64,000 nucleotides of DNA from Weeksellaceae bacterium (GCA_019459455.1 JAIBEX010000008.1:1-64000), one strand, 5' to 3'; positions 1 through 10,848 are shown, counted from the stretch's first letter. A program made the numbers and translations. The notes: generated from the sequence alone by a model not told the origin.

Positions 1-108
<108 letters not shown>

Positions 109-141
109 AATCTATAAAATATAATGTATTTTCCAGAAAAA

Positions 142-2037
142 TTACTTTGCCAGTTTCTGGTAGCTTCTTTGAATAAAATCAGTCAGTTCCTTTCCTTTTA
201 AAAGGTTTTGAGACAGTTTTGCCAGGTCAAATGCCTGCTTGATATGTGAAGTCTTTTCTTCAGAACTTTCGGTCTTCAGGATTTTTCCGGCAAGTTCACT
301 GTTTGTATTCACTACCAGATTGTACATTTCCGGAAAGCCTCCCATTCCGAACATTCCACCGCCTCCTGTAGCCTGCATGTCCTTCATGCGGCGCATAAAT
401 TCGGGCTGGGTAATGATGAACGGCGCATCGGTACTGTCCAGATCCTCCAGCTGAACGGTGAATTTGGTATCAGAGACACCCTCTTCCACATCTTTCTTGA
501 GGGTTTCCTTTTCAGTATCATTAAGTTTGGAGATGATGGGCTCATCTTTTTTGATAAGGTTATTGATATGGTCGGCGTCAACCCTTACGAACTGCACTTT
601 CTCCTTAGTACTTTCCAGTTTCTGGATCAGGTGCGGAACAATCGGAGAGTCCAGTAGCAGGACTTCATACCCTTTGTCCTGAGCTGCCTGAACATAACTG
701 TGCTGATCATGTTCGTTCGTAGCATAAAGAATCACCAAATTTCCGTCTTTGTCGGTTTGGTTTGCCTTTATTTTCTCTGTCAGTTCATTCCACAGGAAAT
801 ATTTCCCCTCAACGTTTGGATACAGCGCAAATTTATCAGATTTTTCAAAGAATTTATCTTCCGAAATCATTCCGTATTCAATGACGATCTTGATGTCATT
901 CCATTTGTTCTCGTAATCCTCCCGGTTTTCATTGATGAGCGAAGCCATTTTGTCGCCCACTTTTTTTGTAATGTAAGAGGAAATCTTCTTTACTGCCCCA
1001 TCGGCCTGAAGGTAAGAACGGGAAACATTCAGCGGAATATCCGGAGAATCAATAACCCCTCTGAGGAGCATCAGAAAATCAGGAACGATTCCTTTCACTT
1101 CATCAGTAACATACACCTGGTTTTGGTAGAGCTGGATTTTGTCCTTTTCAATATTAAGGTTATTAGCAAGTTTTGGGAAGAAAAGGATTCCGGTAAGGTT
1201 GAAGGGGTAATCCACATTCAGGTGAATATGGAATAATGGGTCTTCAAACTGCATTGGGTAGAGTTCCCGGTAAAAGGTTTTATAATCTTCGTCCTTCAGG
1301 TCAGCAGGAGCCTTGGTCCACGCCGGCGTTGGATTGTTGATGATATTGTCAACTTCGTTAGTTTGAGGTTTTGCATCTTCAGCAGCATCTTCCGGCAACG
1401 GAAGGGTTTCCGTTCTGGTTCCGAACTTAATCGGGACAGGCATGAATTTGTTGTATTTCAACAGCAGTTCCCGGATTCGTGATTCCTCAAGGAACTCCGT
1501 GGAATCCTCGGCGATGTGAAGGATAATTTCAGTACCGCGGTCGGTTTTGTCGCTGGTTTCTTCAAGCGTGAACTCCGGACTGCCGTCGCAGATCCAGCGT
1601 ACCGCCGTTTCATCATCTTTGTAGGACTTCGTCAGGATCTCCACTTTTTCCGCTACCATAAATGCAGAATAGAATCCAAGTCCGAAGTGACCGATGATAC
1701 CGGCATCTTTCGCGCTGTCTTTATATTTTTCCAAGAACTCCTCCGCACCCGAAAAGGCGACCTGATTGATGTATTTTTCAACCTCTTCAGATGTCATGCC
1801 GATTCCCTGATCGATGATGTGGAGTTTCTTATTTTCCTTATCAATTTTAACTTCAATGACCGGATTTCCGTAGGCCACCTTTGCCTCGCCAACATTGGTC
1901 AGATGTTTTAATTTCAAAGTTGCGTCTGTCGCGTTGGAAATCAGTTCACGCAGGAAGATTTCGTGATCGCTGTACAGAAACTTTTTGATCAGCGGGAATA
2001 TGTTTTCCACTGAAACATTGATATTTCCTTTAGTCAT
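142..2037 (-). CDS. htpG: Molecular chaperone HtpG (Hsp90)
   Basis: Cytosolic ATP-dependent Hsp90 chaperone, 631 residues, a full-length size for the family. The GHKL ATPase domain is at the N-terminus: E31 and N35 in ELISNATDA, D76 in the IDQGIGM loop, and the glycine-rich lid segment GHFGLGFYS at about 116-124. The middle and C-terminal dimerisation regions follow. The start is the ATG just after an AT-rich leader and begins the conserved MTKGNINVSVENIF opening. The gene stands alone, downstream of recA on the same strand but separated by a strong terminator. Its own end lies only about 35 bases from the poly-C artefact, and no terminator is visible there. Confidence 0.97.
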   Translation of the reverse strand: MTKGNINVSVENIFPLIKKFLYSDHEIFLRELISNATDATLKLKHLTNVGEAKVAYGNPVIEVKIDKENKKLHIIDQGIGMTSEEVEKYINQVAFSGAEEFLEKYKDSAKDAGIIGHFGLGFYSAFMVAEKVEILTKSYKDDETAVRWICDGSPEFTLEETSDKTDRGTEIILHIAEDSTEFLEESRIRELLLKYNKFMPVPIKFGTRTETLPLPEDAAEDAKPQTNEVDNIINNPTPAWTKAPADLKDEDYKTFYRELYPMQFEDPLFHIHLNVDYPFNLTGILFFPKLANNLNIEKDKIQLYQNQVYVTDEVKGIVPDFLMLLRGVIDSPDIPLNVSRSYLQADGAVKKISSYITKKVGDKMASLINENREDYENKWNDIKIVIEYGMISEDKFFEKSDKFALYPNVEGKYFLWNELTEKIKANQTDKDGNLVILYATNEHDQHSYVQAAQDKGYEVLLLDSPIVPHLIQKLESTKEKVQFVRVDADHINNLIKKDEPIISKLNDTEKETLKKDVEEGVSDTKFTVQLEDLDSTDAPFIITQPEFMRRMKDMQATGGGGMFGMGGFPEMYNLVVNTNSELAGKILKTESSEEKTSHIKQAFDLAKLSQNLLKGKELTDFIQRSYQKLAK

Positions 2038-2126
2038 AATTTTTTAGGTTTTATTTGGGGTACGTTTTTCAAATTAAGTACCACGGTGAAGAAAATGACA
2101 TTTTGGCATTTTCAGATAAGGTTAAT

Positions 2127-2154
2127 GAAAAAAAGACAGCGTGATGGCTGTCTT
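2127..2154 (-). terminator. Rho-independent terminator of recA
   Basis: Read on the minus strand, an 8-bp perfect stem (AAGACAGC/GCTGTCTT) with a 6-base loop is followed by a run of T. It lies 20 bases after the recA stop codon. Confidence 0.9.
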
Positions 2155-2175
2155 CAGGTATCATAAAAATTGAGT

Positions 2176-3177
2176 TTATTTGTTTTTCAAACCTTCTTTA
2201 ATTTTAGCTTCCAGTTCATCGGCAAGTTCTGGATTGTCTTTCAGCATATCTCTTACCGCATCACGGCCCTGCCCGAGTTTCGTTTCGTCGTAGCTGAACC
2301 ATGAACCGCTTTTTTTCACGATTCCGGTTTCAACGGCCATATCCAGGATTTCTCCTACTTTGGATACCCCTTCACCATACATAATGTCGAATTCGGCCAT
2401 TTTGAAGGGAGGCGCAACTTTATTTTTCACGATTTTCACCTTAACCCGGCTTCCTACCGCTTCGTCGCCCGTTTTAATGGGTGCGCTGGCCTTTCTGATG
2501 TCAATTCTCACGGAAGCGTAGAACTTAAGGGCATTTCCACCGGTCGTGGTTTCAGGATTTCCGAACATTACGCCGATCTTCTCCCTCAACTGGTTGATGA
2601 ATATTACGGTACATTTTGTCTTTGAAATAGTTGCCGTCAATTTTCTTAATGCCTGCGACATTAGCCTGGCGTGAAGTCCCATCTTGGAATCTCCCATTTC
2701 ACCTTCAATCTCCGCTTTCGGAGTGAGTGCGGCTACGGAGTCAATCACTACGATATCGATTGCTCCGGAACGGATCAGATTATCGGCGATTTCCAGTGCC
2801 TGTTCCCCGTTGTCCGGTTGTGAAATAATCAGGTCATCAAGGTTGATTCCCAGTTTTGAGGCGTAATGTCTGTCGAATGCGTGTTCTGCGTCAATGAAGG
2901 CCGCAATTCCGCCTGCCTTTTGTGCTTCCGCAATCGCATGTAAGGTTAAAGTGGTTTTACCGGATGATTCAGGTCCGTAAATTTCTATGACCCTTCCTCT
3001 CGGGTATCCACCTACGCCCAGGGCCAGATCCAAACCCAGTGAGCCGGAGGGAATAACCTCAATGGAAGTATCTACGGATGCATCTCCAAGGGTCATTACG
3101 GTTCCTTTACCGTAGGTTTTATCCAGCTTGTCCAGCACCAGTGCAAGTGCCTTTTTCTTATCGTCAATACTGCTCAT
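2176..3177 (-). CDS. recA: Recombinase RecA
   Basis: Homologous-recombination and SOS ATPase, 333 residues. The Walker A motif GPESSGKT lies at 68-75 and the Walker B region [10 protein letters not shown] near 140. The conserved loop-2 segment after [22 protein letters not shown] is present, and the C-terminal tail is short and acidic/basic, as in other Bacteroidota. A -7 box (3196-3204) precedes the start by about 20 bases and a clear terminator follows, so it is probably a single-gene transcript. I saw no obvious LexA-type operator in the short leader. Confidence 0.98.
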   Translation of the reverse strand: MSSIDDKKKALALVLDKLDKTYGKGTVMTLGDASVDTSIEVIPSGSLGLDLALGVGGYPRGRVIEIYGPESSGKTTLTLHAIAEAQKAGGIAAFIDAEHAFDRHYASKLGINLDDLIISQPDNGEQALEIADNLIRSGAIDIVVIDSVAALTPKAEIEGEMGDSKMGLHARLMSQALRKLTATISKTKCTVIFINQLREKIGVMFGNPETTTGGNALKFYASVRIDIRKASAPIKTGDEAVGSRVKVKIVKNKVAPPFKMAEFDIMYGEGVSKVGEILDMAVETGIVKKSGSWFSYDETKLGQGRDAVRDMLKDNPELADELEAKIKEGLKNK

Positions 3178-3195
3178 TTGTATAAATATATTTTT

Positions 3196-3204
3196 CCAAA
3201 AATA
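3196..3204 (-). promoter_or_regulatory. Bacteroidota -7 promoter box upstream of recA
   Basis: On the minus strand the sequence reads TATTTTTGG, matching TAnnTTTG. It sits 18 bases before the recA ATG. The -33 element is not clear. Confidence 0.5.
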
Positions 3205-3248
3205 CGGAAATTCCAGCTTAATTTATGCTAAAATTTCTGCAAAACTCA

Positions 3249-4454
3249 TCAGTAATGAAAATCTTTTGGGGTATGCTTCAGGTAATCGCTCAGCACCTTC
3301 ATTTGCTGCCGGTCGCCCAGGTTTACCAGTTTCTGATATCTCTTTTTGGATGTTAGCGGGAATAATTTCTGGGTAATGACATTGGCGCTTTTTATGACCC
3401 TGGGAAAAAGAGAGGGGAAAGGAACTTCAGGTATCTTCAGTCTCCGGTTAATTTCTTCATCCAGCAAAAACCAGTTGCAGCAGATATGCAGATAGCGCAG
3501 ATTCTTTCTCTGAAACTCATGTTTTAAAATGGTGGACTCCATATTCTCATCCAGCAGGGCTTTTGCAAGCAGGGCGGAATCCCCGTCACCTTTATCCTGT
3601 GTGGCAGTCCAAAGGTAAAACTGCTTCGCGGCTTGCTGTCTGTTTTCCGGCAAAAAGGCCGGAGGTATCCCCAGGAGGTAACCGATATACTTCCACAAAT
3701 GAAAAACTCCTTTTTCTTCCTCCTCAGAAATGATGATGCCCAGTTTTTTTAATCCCTGCATGAAAACGAGGCTGAAACCCATATACGTGGCAATCATGTC
3801 CCATGAATTGATGGGTTCGCCCCATTTTTCGTAGTCCCAATTTTCACGTTTCTCTTTTATCTTCAGCCTGGCATAAGAGTGCATCAAACGGGTCCGGACG
3901 ATTAGCTGATAGGCCTCTGAATTGGTTTTTAGAGCATTCTCCCGTGTCACATTTACCCAGAATTCCAGTGTGTCTTTCAGTCTTTTTACAGCGCCTTTCT
4001 TCAAAGCCCCGGTAAAAACTAAAGGTTTGTTGAGGTAGGCAAAATCATAACCGCCCATCAAAGTAAAATCCCGGAGAATAATTAAGGCATTTGTTCCGGT
4101 CCGCATGCAGAATCGTGCGCCGATGTTCGCCAAATCCTCATCATACCACTCCGGAATCTGCTGCATTTGCAGGAAAAGTTTTTTAAGGGACGCAGGTGCG
4201 GTATCAATCTCATAAACGGGGCTTTTTGAAAATTGTTCCACCAAAGATGACGCTTCGTGATAGGGAAGCGTAAGGTAAGTGTCTCTCACAGCATCATCTC
4301 CCAAGACATCCACTTCGTGATAGAGTGGTGCGTATTTATCGAAATCCTGCATATACACAGGTACATTTGCCCATTTCAGGAGCTCTTTCCCGTTCCCTTT
4401 TTCCCAGAAAGTTTTGAAATGTGATGCGTTGTAAAATTGAGGTTGTGCCTTCAT
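3249..4454 (-). CDS. MpaB/Lcp-type oxygenase family protein (DUF2236-like)
   Basis: A 401-residue protein that I place in the MpaB / latex-clearing-protein haem oxygenase superfamily from the helical layout and the motif RTRLMHSYARLKI near residue 190. That motif resembles the conserved R..R.MH..R helix which in this family lies by the b-type haem. No signal peptide or clear membrane segment is seen, so it is likely cytoplasmic. Known members cleave polyisoprene or oxidise prenyl side chains. The substrate here cannot be told from sequence. It stands alone between recA and a divergent helicase gene. Family assignment is fairly sure, function is not. Confidence 0.75.
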   Translation of the reverse strand: MKAQPQFYNASHFKTFWEKGNGKELLKWANVPVYMQDFDKYAPLYHEVDVLGDDAVRDTYLTLPYHEASSLVEQFSKSPVYEIDTAPASLKKLFLQMQQIPEWYDEDLANIGARFCMRTGTNALIILRDFTLMGGYDFAYLNKPLVFTGALKKGAVKRLKDTLEFWVNVTRENALKTNSEAYQLIVRTRLMHSYARLKIKEKRENWDYEKWGEPINSWDMIATYMGFSLVFMQGLKKLGIIISEEEEKGVFHLWKYIGYLLGIPPAFLPENRQQAAKQFYLWTATQDKGDGDSALLAKALLDENMESTILKHEFQRKNLRYLHICCNWFLLDEEINRRLKIPEVPFPSLFPRVIKSANVITQKLFPLTSKKRYQKLVNLGDRQQMKVLSDYLKHTPKDFHY

Positions 4455-4603
4455 TATAAGATATGATAAGTGAGATTACTTTGAAAAGTAGCATCAGAAC
4501 TGCAATCTTTGCGCCAGTAAAGTTACATACAGCCTGGATATTTACATTACAATTATGCTTAAAACGGCAGTCAAGGTGAAGTGAAATTTGAGCCTCAATA
4601 GAT

Positions 4604-4612
4604 TATCTTTGC
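4604..4612 (+). promoter_or_regulatory. Bacteroidota -7 promoter box for the helicase gene
   Basis: TATCTTTGC matches TAnnTTTG exactly, 15 bases before the helicase ATG. The transcript leader would be about 10 bases long. Confidence 0.6.
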
Positions 4613-4627
4613 GGAAATAAATATTCT

Positions 4628-5770
4628 ATGTCTTTCGAATCTTTGGGCTTATCGCATAACATTATAAAATCAGTCAGAAAATTGGGTTTTCTGAAGCCTT
4701 TCCCCATCCAGGAGCAAACCGTTCCTGTAATTTTATCGGGAAAAGATCTGATGGGAATCGCACAGACCGGTTCCGGGAAAACAGCTTGTTTTGTAATGCC
4801 CATTTTAGAGAAACTTCAGAATGAAGAGGTGAAGAAAGACCGGAATATTCAGGTTTTGGTATTGGCTCCGACCCGGGAACTGGTCATCCAGATCGATGAG
4901 GTCTTCAGAGCTTTTACCGCGAATTTAAAGAGGGAGATCAGAACAATGGCGGTTTATGGTGGTGTTTCCATAAATCCGCAGATGAAAGGGATGTTTGGTG
5001 TGGAAGTTTTGGTGGCAACACCAGGAAGATTGCTTGATCTGATCGATAATAAAGCTTTAAGTATTTCACAAATCACCCATTTGGTTATTGATGAAGCCGA
5101 CAAGATGTTCCAATTTGGTTTCGAAGAAGAGATGAATAAGCTCTTTGCGATGATGCCCTCGAAAAAGCAGACGGTTTTGTTTTCAGCCACTTTGAACGAT
5201 AAGGTTGAAGAAATCAAAAACCGTTTAACAATTGATCCGGTGCTTGTTGAAATTAAACAGGACGAAATTGATATTGATAAAATTACACAGACTGCCTATC
5301 ATGTAACAGATGAAACTAAAGGTCCATTTTTACGGTATCTCATTAAGAAACAGAATATTAAACAGGCGTTAGTCTTTGCTTCCTCCACAAGATCTGCCGA
5401 TCATCTGGCAGAAAAACTTAATAAGAATAAAATTCCGGCTACGGCGGTTCACGGGAAAAAATCCCAGGGTTCGAGGTCAGGAAACCTGCAGGATTTTAAG
5501 GAAGGTGAAACCCAGATTTTGGTGGCAACAGATCTTATTGGACGTGGAATTCACATTGAATCTTTGGCCGTTGTTATCAATTACGAGTTGCCCCGGTCCC
5601 CGCTTGATTATATTCACAGGATTGGCAGGACCGGTCGTGCTCTCGAATCCGGAACAGCCATAACGCTTCTGACCGATGACGATTTGCAGCATTTTAGGGT
5701 GATCCAGAAAAAGATGGGCAAACGGGTTGAGATTAAAAGGACGGATGACATCAACCTGCACGGTTATTAA
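4628..5770 (+). CDS. DEAD-box RNA helicase (compact, no C-terminal tail)
   Basis: ATP-dependent RNA helicase of 380 residues, consisting of the two RecA-like domains only. Visible motifs: Q-motif region PFPIQEQ, motif I AQTGSGKT (45-52), Ia PTRELVIQ, Ib TPGR, II DEAD near 152, III SAT, V ATDLIGRGIHI and [10 protein letters not shown]. There is no basic or RNA-binding extension, unlike the other two helicases in the window. The start is fixed by the promoter box just upstream. It is monocistronic, convergent with gap, and they share a terminator. Likely role: RNA structure remodelling in ribosome assembly or mRNA decay (inference from family). Confidence 0.93.
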   Translation: MSFESLGLSHNIIKSVRKLGFLKPFPIQEQTVPVILSGKDLMGIAQTGSGKTACFVMPILEKLQNEEVKKDRNIQVLVLAPTRELVIQIDEVFRAFTANLKREIRTMAVYGGVSINPQMKGMFGVEVLVATPGRLLDLIDNKALSISQITHLVIDEADKMFQFGFEEEMNKLFAMMPSKKQTVLFSATLNDKVEEIKNRLTIDPVLVEIKQDEIDIDKITQTAYHVTDETKGPFLRYLIKKQNIKQALVFASSTRSADHLAEKLNKNKIPATAVHGKKSQGSRSGNLQDFKEGETQILVATDLIGRGIHIESLAVVINYELPRSPLDYIHRIGRTGRALESGTAITLLTDDDLQHFRVIQKKMGKRVEIKRTDDINLHGY

Positions 5771-5811
5771 TTGGTTATCTTCTTCTTAGCTCATTTTTAT
5801 TTTACGAAGAG

Positions 5812-5845
5812 GCAAAAAAAAACCGCTCAAATTTGAGCGGTTTTG
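5812..5845. terminator. Bidirectional terminator between helicase gene and gap
   Basis: A perfect 12+12 palindrome (AAACCGCTCAAA/TTTGAGCGGTTT). On the minus strand it is followed by a run of nine T, serving gap. On the plus strand a shorter T run could serve the helicase gene. Confidence 0.9.
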
Positions 5846-5870
5846 CTATTTGCTGTTGATCAGACGGTGC

Positions 5871-6878
<1,008 letters not shown>

Positions 6879-6957
6879 TTATAGATTTATTTAATTAATA
6901 TTTTTGATTTTTACCCTGAATGCAGATCATGTTTCAATGAAAACTGATTCTGAGTAT

Positions 6958-7944
6958 TTATAGCGCCAGGATTTCTGAAATCTGGAGCAAGTCCTTATTG
7001 ATGGTATTGTGTTTCTTGATGGCCTCTTCAATTGGAGTGAAAACCAGTTCATTAGATCTCATTCCGGCCATGACGTTCGTTTTTCCCTCCATCAATCCCA
7101 GTACAGCGCCATATCCTAATCTGCTGGCCAGAACACGGTCGGCACAGCTGGGTGATCCACCTCTCTGAATGTGCCCAAGGATAGCTATCCGAATATCATA
7201 ATTCGGATATCTCTCCTTCGTCTGTTTTGCAAGGTCGTACACATTGGCCAGCTTTTCACCTTCAGCCACAACTACAATACTTGAATTCTTTCCCCTTTTA
7301 CCTGCTTTGTCGAATGTTTCGAAAAGTTCCTCCATGCTGTCGTTCTGCTCAGGAATCAAAATATCAAGTGCCCCGGTTGCGATACCGGAGTTCAGAGCGA
7401 TAAAACCGGCATCTCGGCCCATCACTTCCACAAAAAATATACGGTTGTGTGAGGTCGCAGTGTCGCGTATTTTATCAATCGCTTCCATCGCGGTGTTCAA
7501 AGCGGTATCATAACCTATGGTGGTATCGGTTCCGAAAATGTCGTTGTCTATGGTTCCGGGAATACCCATGGTCTGTACCCCATATTCTTCGTTGAAAATT
7601 TTGGCCCCGGTAAATGTACCGTCACCACCGATGCAGACCAATGCTTCTATTTCGTTAATCTTGCACTGTTCATAGGCCTTTTTCCTGCCTTCGGGAGTTC
7701 TGAATTCCTCAGACCGGGCAGATTTTAAAATGGTCCCTCCAAGGTTAATGATGTTGCTCACAGAACGCGGGCCCATTTTGGTGACATTTCCCGTAATAAG
7801 TCCGTTGTAGCCTTCCCTGATGCCGTAGCATTCTATGCCGAAGTAATTTGCGGTTCTAACCACCGCCCTCAAAGCGGCATTCATTCCCGGGGCGTCTCCA
7901 CCCGATGTGAATACCCCTATTTTCTTAATTTTATGCTCTGCCAT
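6958..7944 (-). CDS. pfkA: ATP-dependent 6-phosphofructokinase
   Basis: Phosphorylates fructose 6-phosphate to the 1,6-bisphosphate. 328 residues, bacterial group I length. Visible are the ATP-binding TSGGDAPGMNAALR near 13-27, GGDGTFTGA, the catalytic loop GTIDNDIFGTDTTIG with the aspartate base, the sugar-phosphate-binding EVMGRDAGFIAL, and LGHIQRGGSP. The G residue in GGDGT supports ATP rather than pyrophosphate as donor. It is the first gene of the pfkA-gap unit, with a -7 box 22 bases upstream of the ATG. Confidence 0.97.
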   Translation of the reverse strand: MAEHKIKKIGVFTSGGDAPGMNAALRAVVRTANYFGIECYGIREGYNGLITGNVTKMGPRSVSNIINLGGTILKSARSEEFRTPEGRKKAYEQCKINEIEALVCIGGDGTFTGAKIFNEEYGVQTMGIPGTIDNDIFGTDTTIGYDTALNTAMEAIDKIRDTATSHNRIFFVEVMGRDAGFIALNSGIATGALDILIPEQNDSMEELFETFDKAGKRGKNSSIVVVAEGEKLANVYDLAKQTKERYPNYDIRIAILGHIQRGGSPSCADRVLASRLGYGAVLGLMEGKTNVMAGMRSNELVFTPIEEAIKKHNTINKDLLQISEILAL

Positions 7945-7965
7945 AAACCAACTTAATTACGAGAT

Positions 7966-7974
7966 GCAAATTTA
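7966..7974 (-). promoter_or_regulatory. Bacteroidota -7 promoter box upstream of pfkA
   Basis: On the minus strand TAAATTTGC matches TAnnTTTG, 21 bases before the pfkA ATG. Confidence 0.5.
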
Positions 7975-8079
7975 CAAAATATATGTCAAAGATAGGGGAT
8001 GAACGTTCCAATTAAGCAGAGGTTTATCTGTGCATTTTAAAGCAAACGGGAGCTTTATGTATTACGCTCACGCCAAATG

Positions 8080-8110
8080 AAAAGCAGCCCCTGGGAAGAG
8101 GCTGCCTTGA
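8080..8110 (-). terminator. Rho-independent terminator of the metalloprotease gene
   Basis: On the minus strand a GC-rich stem GCAGCC/GGCTGC with a 10-base loop is followed by TTTTC, about 15 bases beyond the protease stop codon. Confidence 0.8.
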
Positions 8111-8119
8111 TTAGATTTG

Positions 8120-10306
8120 TTATTTTGTTACAATTATTTTCTCAGTGTGTCTTTTACCACTGCTCAGTTCTACATTTAGAACGTAATTGCCGCTAACCAG
8201 CGCATCCAGCCTAATCTTAGCTTCGCCTCTCAGTTTACCTTCCTTAACCAATTTTCCGGAGGCATCATACATCATATATGATCCGGATTCAGATGGGCTG
8301 CTAAGTATTATATTCAATTCATCCTTTGCCGGATTCGGATAAATCACGAATGACTTAACATCATTTTCAGATGTAGAAAGAAATGACTGAATCGAAAAAT
8401 AGGAAGGATTCACCGCGAAGTATATATTACCGTCGGCCTTCACCATTATTCTGGCAGAGGCAATGTTTTCGTTCGGAAGCGCAACCAAGGCCAAACCGTT
8501 ATTGGGAACACCGGATGCGAGCACCTGCCAGTTTATTCCGCCGTCCTTTGTTAGCAGAATGCTTACAGTTTGGGTATTTATCGCACCCGTATTGGTGCCG
8601 GCAACATTCCAGGTAACTGCTGTCGGTACTGCAGCATTATACGGGATATTTGTAGTATGGGATGTAACCGTAAAAGGACCATCACTGGTAACTGTTACGA
8701 CCTTTGCATCACGGGCTGCCTGATTTCCAGTGGCTTTATTATCGTTAACCAACAGGGAGAAATTCAACGTCCTGGCAACACTTGGTGTCACTTCCCATGT
8801 GGGCGTTAAATTGTTTGCTAAAATTGAAGACATCCGCGGGAAGTATCTTGTTGGAGATACAGAAGGGGTAAACGAACGGTACACCGGTCCGTTGGTTGCG
8901 GTTGACAATGGCGGCTGTGTATTGTTTTGATTGTCATACTGCTCCCACAAATAGGTGATTGGGTCGCTGTTCGGATCCGAGCCGGTTCCGGTTAGCGCAA
9001 AAGCAGTACTTCTTGGAATGATATAGTCTGCTCCTGCATTTGCTACAGGAACCAAATTATTATTCGGAGTTGCGACCGCGCAACTGGCTGATGGGGAGGA
9101 AACAAAATTGTACATTTCGACAACGCTCGCTGCGTGAAAATATGCATCACTGTTGGACTGCACATTATTGGATGACCCACATATTCCTGCATAACCCATG
9201 ATCGTACTGCCACTACCCGGTTCGTATGCGGTAGCATTGTTGGCATTGCCTGCGCAGTCGCCGGTATTTGCACGGAAAGTATGGTTGGCCCCGAACTGAT
9301 GTCCCATCTCATGAGCTACATAATCGATATCGAAAGGGTCGCCTACCGGAGCCGGTGAGCCGGTGACACCCCTTGCCTTTGCAGATGGCGCACAAACGGA
9401 ACCTAAAGCTGCAACACCGCCTCCGCCGGTGGAGAACACGTGTCCTATATCATAATTAAAAGACCCTATGATGCCATCCATCGTGGTTTGATTTTGGTTC
9501 AGCATTGCAAATCCATCGCTGTTCGTGTAAGGATCCGGTTCTGCGGTATATACGACAAGGTTGTTGTTTGCCACCATTACCATTCGTGTTGAAATCGTTT
9601 TTTCAAAAACCCCGTTTACCCTGGTCATTGTAGTGGCCATGGCTGCCATTGCACCCGCCACGGTACCGCCATGATAAGCAGTATATTCCCGGGTGGCAGC
9701 AAGTGCAAGACGGTAAGTCCTAAGCTGTCCGTCGGACACCAACGGAGCTTTCATCGTGGATGGATTGTCCGAATGTTTCAGCAGGTCTTCAACCTGACAC
9801 TCAAACAGCCGGTTGTTCTTTGCAAGATCGCTTCTTTTATACAGAATGAAGGAAGAATTGTCCTTTGTGTAGCTGTCCAGATAACTGATGTCCCAACCGT
9901 CAAAGTACATTACACTGATTCCGTTTTCGGGAGTGACGCAGATTTGTATTGTGTTGGCTGCGTTGTCCTTCTGCCAGCCTGTGTAAGAGCGGATTTGAGG
10001 AAATTTTGCCTGCAGTTCCGGCTCCATCACCGAGGATTCCTGAATTACGTAATTTCTGAAATGACCGTCAGCATCAGGAAATTTTACGACGGTACTTTCG
10101 CTGGCCGAGTAGCGCTGCGGAGCCATTGCCAAATCCTGTTTAATTCTAGGAAGGTCAACACGGTACAAAGAAAAAACCGCAGGTTGGGCACGCCTCTCCC
10201 GGATATCAGTAAAGGATATTCTGTCGGTTTTGGTCCAGTAGTTTTGCTGCCCGAACCCAAGTAAGGCAATAAGCAGGAAGAAAAGTGTAAAAAATTTTGT
10301 TTTCAT
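8120..10306 (-). CDS. Secreted reprolysin-type (M12B) zinc metalloprotease with T9SS sorting domain
   Basis: 728 residues. An N-terminal signal peptide (about 1-19, ending LLGFGQ) leads into a propeptide-like region. Then comes a metzincin protease domain with the complete zinc motif HEMGHQFGANH starting at H332 and a later Met-turn candidate IMGYAG. An Ig/PKD-like middle region follows. The last about 75 residues form a type A type-IX-secretion sorting domain (FVIYPNPAKDELNI, then ASGKLV, ending in a basic EKIIVTK). It should therefore be exported by Sec and then T9SS to the surface or medium and degrade external protein. It is the second gene of a two-gene unit, 18 bases after a PrcB-like lipoprotein. 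Confidence 0.93.
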   Translation of the reverse strand: MKTKFFTLFFLLIALLGFGQQNYWTKTDRISFTDIRERRAQPAVFSLYRVDLPRIKQDLAMAPQRYSASESTVVKFPDADGHFRNYVIQESSVMEPELQAKFPQIRSYTGWQKDNAANTIQICVTPENGISVMYFDGWDISYLDSYTKDNSSFILYKRSDLAKNNRLFECQVEDLLKHSDNPSTMKAPLVSDGQLRTYRLALAATREYTAYHGGTVAGAMAAMATTMTRVNGVFEKTISTRMVMVANNNLVVYTAEPDPYTNSDGFAMLNQNQTTMDGIIGSFNYDIGHVFSTGGGGVAALGSVCAPSAKARGVTGSPAPVGDPFDIDYVAHEMGHQFGANHTFRANTGDCAGNANNATAYEPGSGSTIMGYAGICGSSNNVQSNSDAYFHAASVVEMYNFVSSPSASCAVATPNNNLVPVANAGADYIIPRSTAFALTGTGSDPNSDPITYLWEQYDNQNNTQPPLSTATNGPVYRSFTPSVSPTRYFPRMSSILANNLTPTWEVTPSVARTLNFSLLVNDNKATGNQAARDAKVVTVTSDGPFTVTSHTTNIPYNAAVPTAVTWNVAGTNTGAINTQTVSILLTKDGGINWQVLASGVPNNGLALVALPNENIASARIMVKADGNIYFAVNPSYFSIQSFLSTSENDVKSFVIYPNPAKDELNIILSSPSESGSYMMYDASGKLVKEGKLRGEAKIRLDALVSGNYVLNVELSSGKRHTEKIIVTK

Positions 10307-10324
10307 AATCTGGGATTTTTTCGG

Positions 10325-10774
10325 TTAATAGTTTATGACTACCTTATTTATCGGATACCTTTTTGAAAGTTTAACCAGGATATTGGGCTGGATTCTGCTC
10401 TTTGGGGGAAAATCCGGATTATTAAATTCTCGAACTGAGACGTAGAGTACATTTTTTTCATAGCTCATTTTTTCAATGAGCACATCATTTGAATTTTTGA
10501 GTACCGGTTTAAATACGAGATAAGTTTCGTGGCCCAAAACCGTTGGTATTGGTGCCATACTTTTGCTTTTATTCTTACTGTAAATGATGCCGAAAATCCG
10601 GTCCATCTTTGCCTGGTCATTTACTACCAAAAACTTCTCATTGGTAAGCGTGAACGGGTAGTGGTAGCGGTCCTCAAATTTTACCGTTGCCCTCTGCGAA
10701 TTTTCCGGCTGAAAGGACATCTGGGAATTACAGTTCATAAACAAAACGAGAAAAAAATATAAAATAATCTTCAT
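10325..10774 (-). CDS. PrcB-like lipoprotein adjacent to the metalloprotease
   Basis: 149 residues from the ATG at 10774. A longer reading frame starts at 10813, but only the inner ATG places a lipoprotein signal at the N-terminus (hydrophobic LYFFLVLFMN followed by cysteine 15). The body has the pattern of the PrcB C-terminal family: a start like FLVVNDQAKMDRIFG, an LVFKPVL strand, a VSVREF strand and a closing QPNILVKLSKRYP strand. In Treponema denticola PrcB is a lipoprotein needed by the dentilisin protease complex. Here it lies just upstream of a protease on the same strand, so a chaperone, anchor or inhibitor role is an inference. Family match is by eye. Confidence 0.6.
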   Translation of the reverse strand: MKIILYFFLVLFMNCNSQMSFQPENSQRATVKFEDRYHYPFTLTNEKFLVVNDQAKMDRIFGIIYSKNKSKSMAPIPTVLGHETYLVFKPVLKNSNDVLIEKMSYEKNVLYVSVREFNNPDFPPKSRIQPNILVKLSKRYPINKVVINY

Positions 10775-10848
10775 TTTACAGGTATATCTTATGTAAAAAT
10801 AATAAATTTTCAAGAATGTTAAACATTATTTGCATTTCTATAAAGATC

